A DNA stretch of 64,000 nucleotides from Chiridota heheva. Its lineage: Eukaryota; Echinodermata; Holothuroidea; Apodida; Chiridotidae. The notes beneath the pieces were generated by a model. The model ran no database searches and had not been told where the DNA came from. It worked only from the letters and a program-made list of their open reading frames with translations. The position numbers and the translations under genes were made by a program. The stretch covers positions 554,501 to 618,500 of the forward strand of contig JAIGNY010003296.1 of the NCBI GenBank assembly GCA_020152595.1. Direction: 5' to 3'. Positions 63,228 through 64,000 of this stretch are shown piece after piece (positions within the stretch are counted from its first letter, which is position 1; each line of letters starts with the position of its first letter).

Positions 63228-64000
63228 TTTGTTTGTTTGTTTGATGAGGTCTTAACGGCACCACGACAACGAAGGTCAAATTGTGCCTGAGAGGTCAGAT
63301 CAATTTAGAGGTAGTAAGGAAAGAGACCAGGGGAAGAATGAGAGAAGTTCAAGAACAAAAGCCAGAAAGCTGTGATCGAGAGAGGAGGTGCATGGGTAAA
63401 ACTAAAAACAGAGTAGAGAGGGGGTGGAAGAGGAGGATTAAATATGGTTGTAGAGGGATGCATGCTGAAGGAAGGAGACTATTTTATCTGGAGGATTTTT
63501 TTGGAAGAACTCAGCAATTGAGTTGTGGGGAGCGAGAGAAGCTCTGGGAAGGTTGTACAGGGGGCAAGCAAGGAGAACGTGTTGGATTGTAAGGATGCAG
63601 TGGCAATTGTTACAGAGGGGTTGGGGAACCAATAAGGAGGTGGGAGTGAGTGAGGTGGGTGTGACCAATTCTAAGACGGGTAATATGAACGTTGTCGATA
63701 CGAGAAAGGTTGTTGATGGTGGATTTGATCGGGATTGTGGGCTGGATAACATGGAGTTTGTTATCAATTTGGAAGTTCCATAAGGTTTGCCAGCGGTCAC
63801 GAACAAGAGAAGCGATAAGCGGTTTGATGTCAGAGAGGGTTTTGGGAAAAGGGGAAGGGAGGAGGTTAAGGGCAAGCTTAGCGGCTGTATCAGCCCTGTC
63901 ATTGCCAGGATGCCAACATGGCTGGGTATCCAGAAGAAAAGAACACTTTTCCTGCAGAGGGTGGGAGAAAAGAGTTTCGGAGGAGGAGGTGGCAGGTGAG
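63228..64000 (-). mobile_element. Jockey/I-group retrotransposon copy C, runs off the window
   Basis: Nearly identical to copies A and B from the (CAAA)n tail through the RNase H region. The 5' end lies beyond 64,000. The near-identity of A, B and C suggests recent activity of the family. Confidence 0.92.

Overview
The window is genomic DNA from a large, repeat-dense animal genome. It carries small exons with GT..AG introns, minisatellites and satellites, non-LTR retrotransposons, tRNA-derived SINEs and several families of short inverted-repeat elements. I see no operons, Shine-Dalgarno sites or CRISPR-like arrays. The repeat style and the axonemal-type dynein gene suggest a marine invertebrate, possibly an echinoderm or another invertebrate deuterostome; that placement is an inference.

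I recognise one gene. A divergent dynein heavy chain lies on the minus strand and spans the whole window; both its ends lie outside. I found 26 exons (62,724 down to 812) whose splice phases join into about 1,380 codons. They run from the C-terminal part of AAA2, through AAA3 (exons 3-8), AAA4 (exons 9-16), the stalk and microtubule-binding tip (exons 17-25), into AAA5 (exon 26). AAA3 keeps its Walker A and B motifs. AAA4 has lost the Walker A lysine and the Walker B aspartate. The tip carries a Ser/Thr/Pro/Gly-rich insertion partly encoded by two micro-exons (18 and 27 nt). The best family guess is a DNHD1-like dynein, not proven here. Exon 8 carries an apparent single-base frameshift.

The introns hold the rest. 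Right part (50-64 kb): a Jockey/I-group non-LTR retrotransposon, present as a 3.8-kb copy at 56,308-60,107 that split a 30-bp minisatellite, a further copy running off the right edge, and old remnants; also SINEs, two piggyBac-like MITEs and an array that amplified the end of exon 6. Middle (32-50 kb): a palindromic 24-bp satellite (48.3-50.2 kb), foldback MITEs, remnants of a duplicated exon 15 and an 89-bp array. Intron 18 (21.1-31.9 kb) is mostly satellite: a GAT-rich array, a 1.6-kb retrotransposon copy and a 5.5-kb array of 63-bp units that looks derived from a MITE end. Left part (1-20 kb): a purine-only tract, 24-, 43- and 83-88-bp arrays and several small inverted-repeat elements.

Most long open frames in this window are artefacts of repeats whose unit length is a multiple of three. 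Exon boundaries were set by reading splice sites and phases by eye; no alignment or expression data were available.
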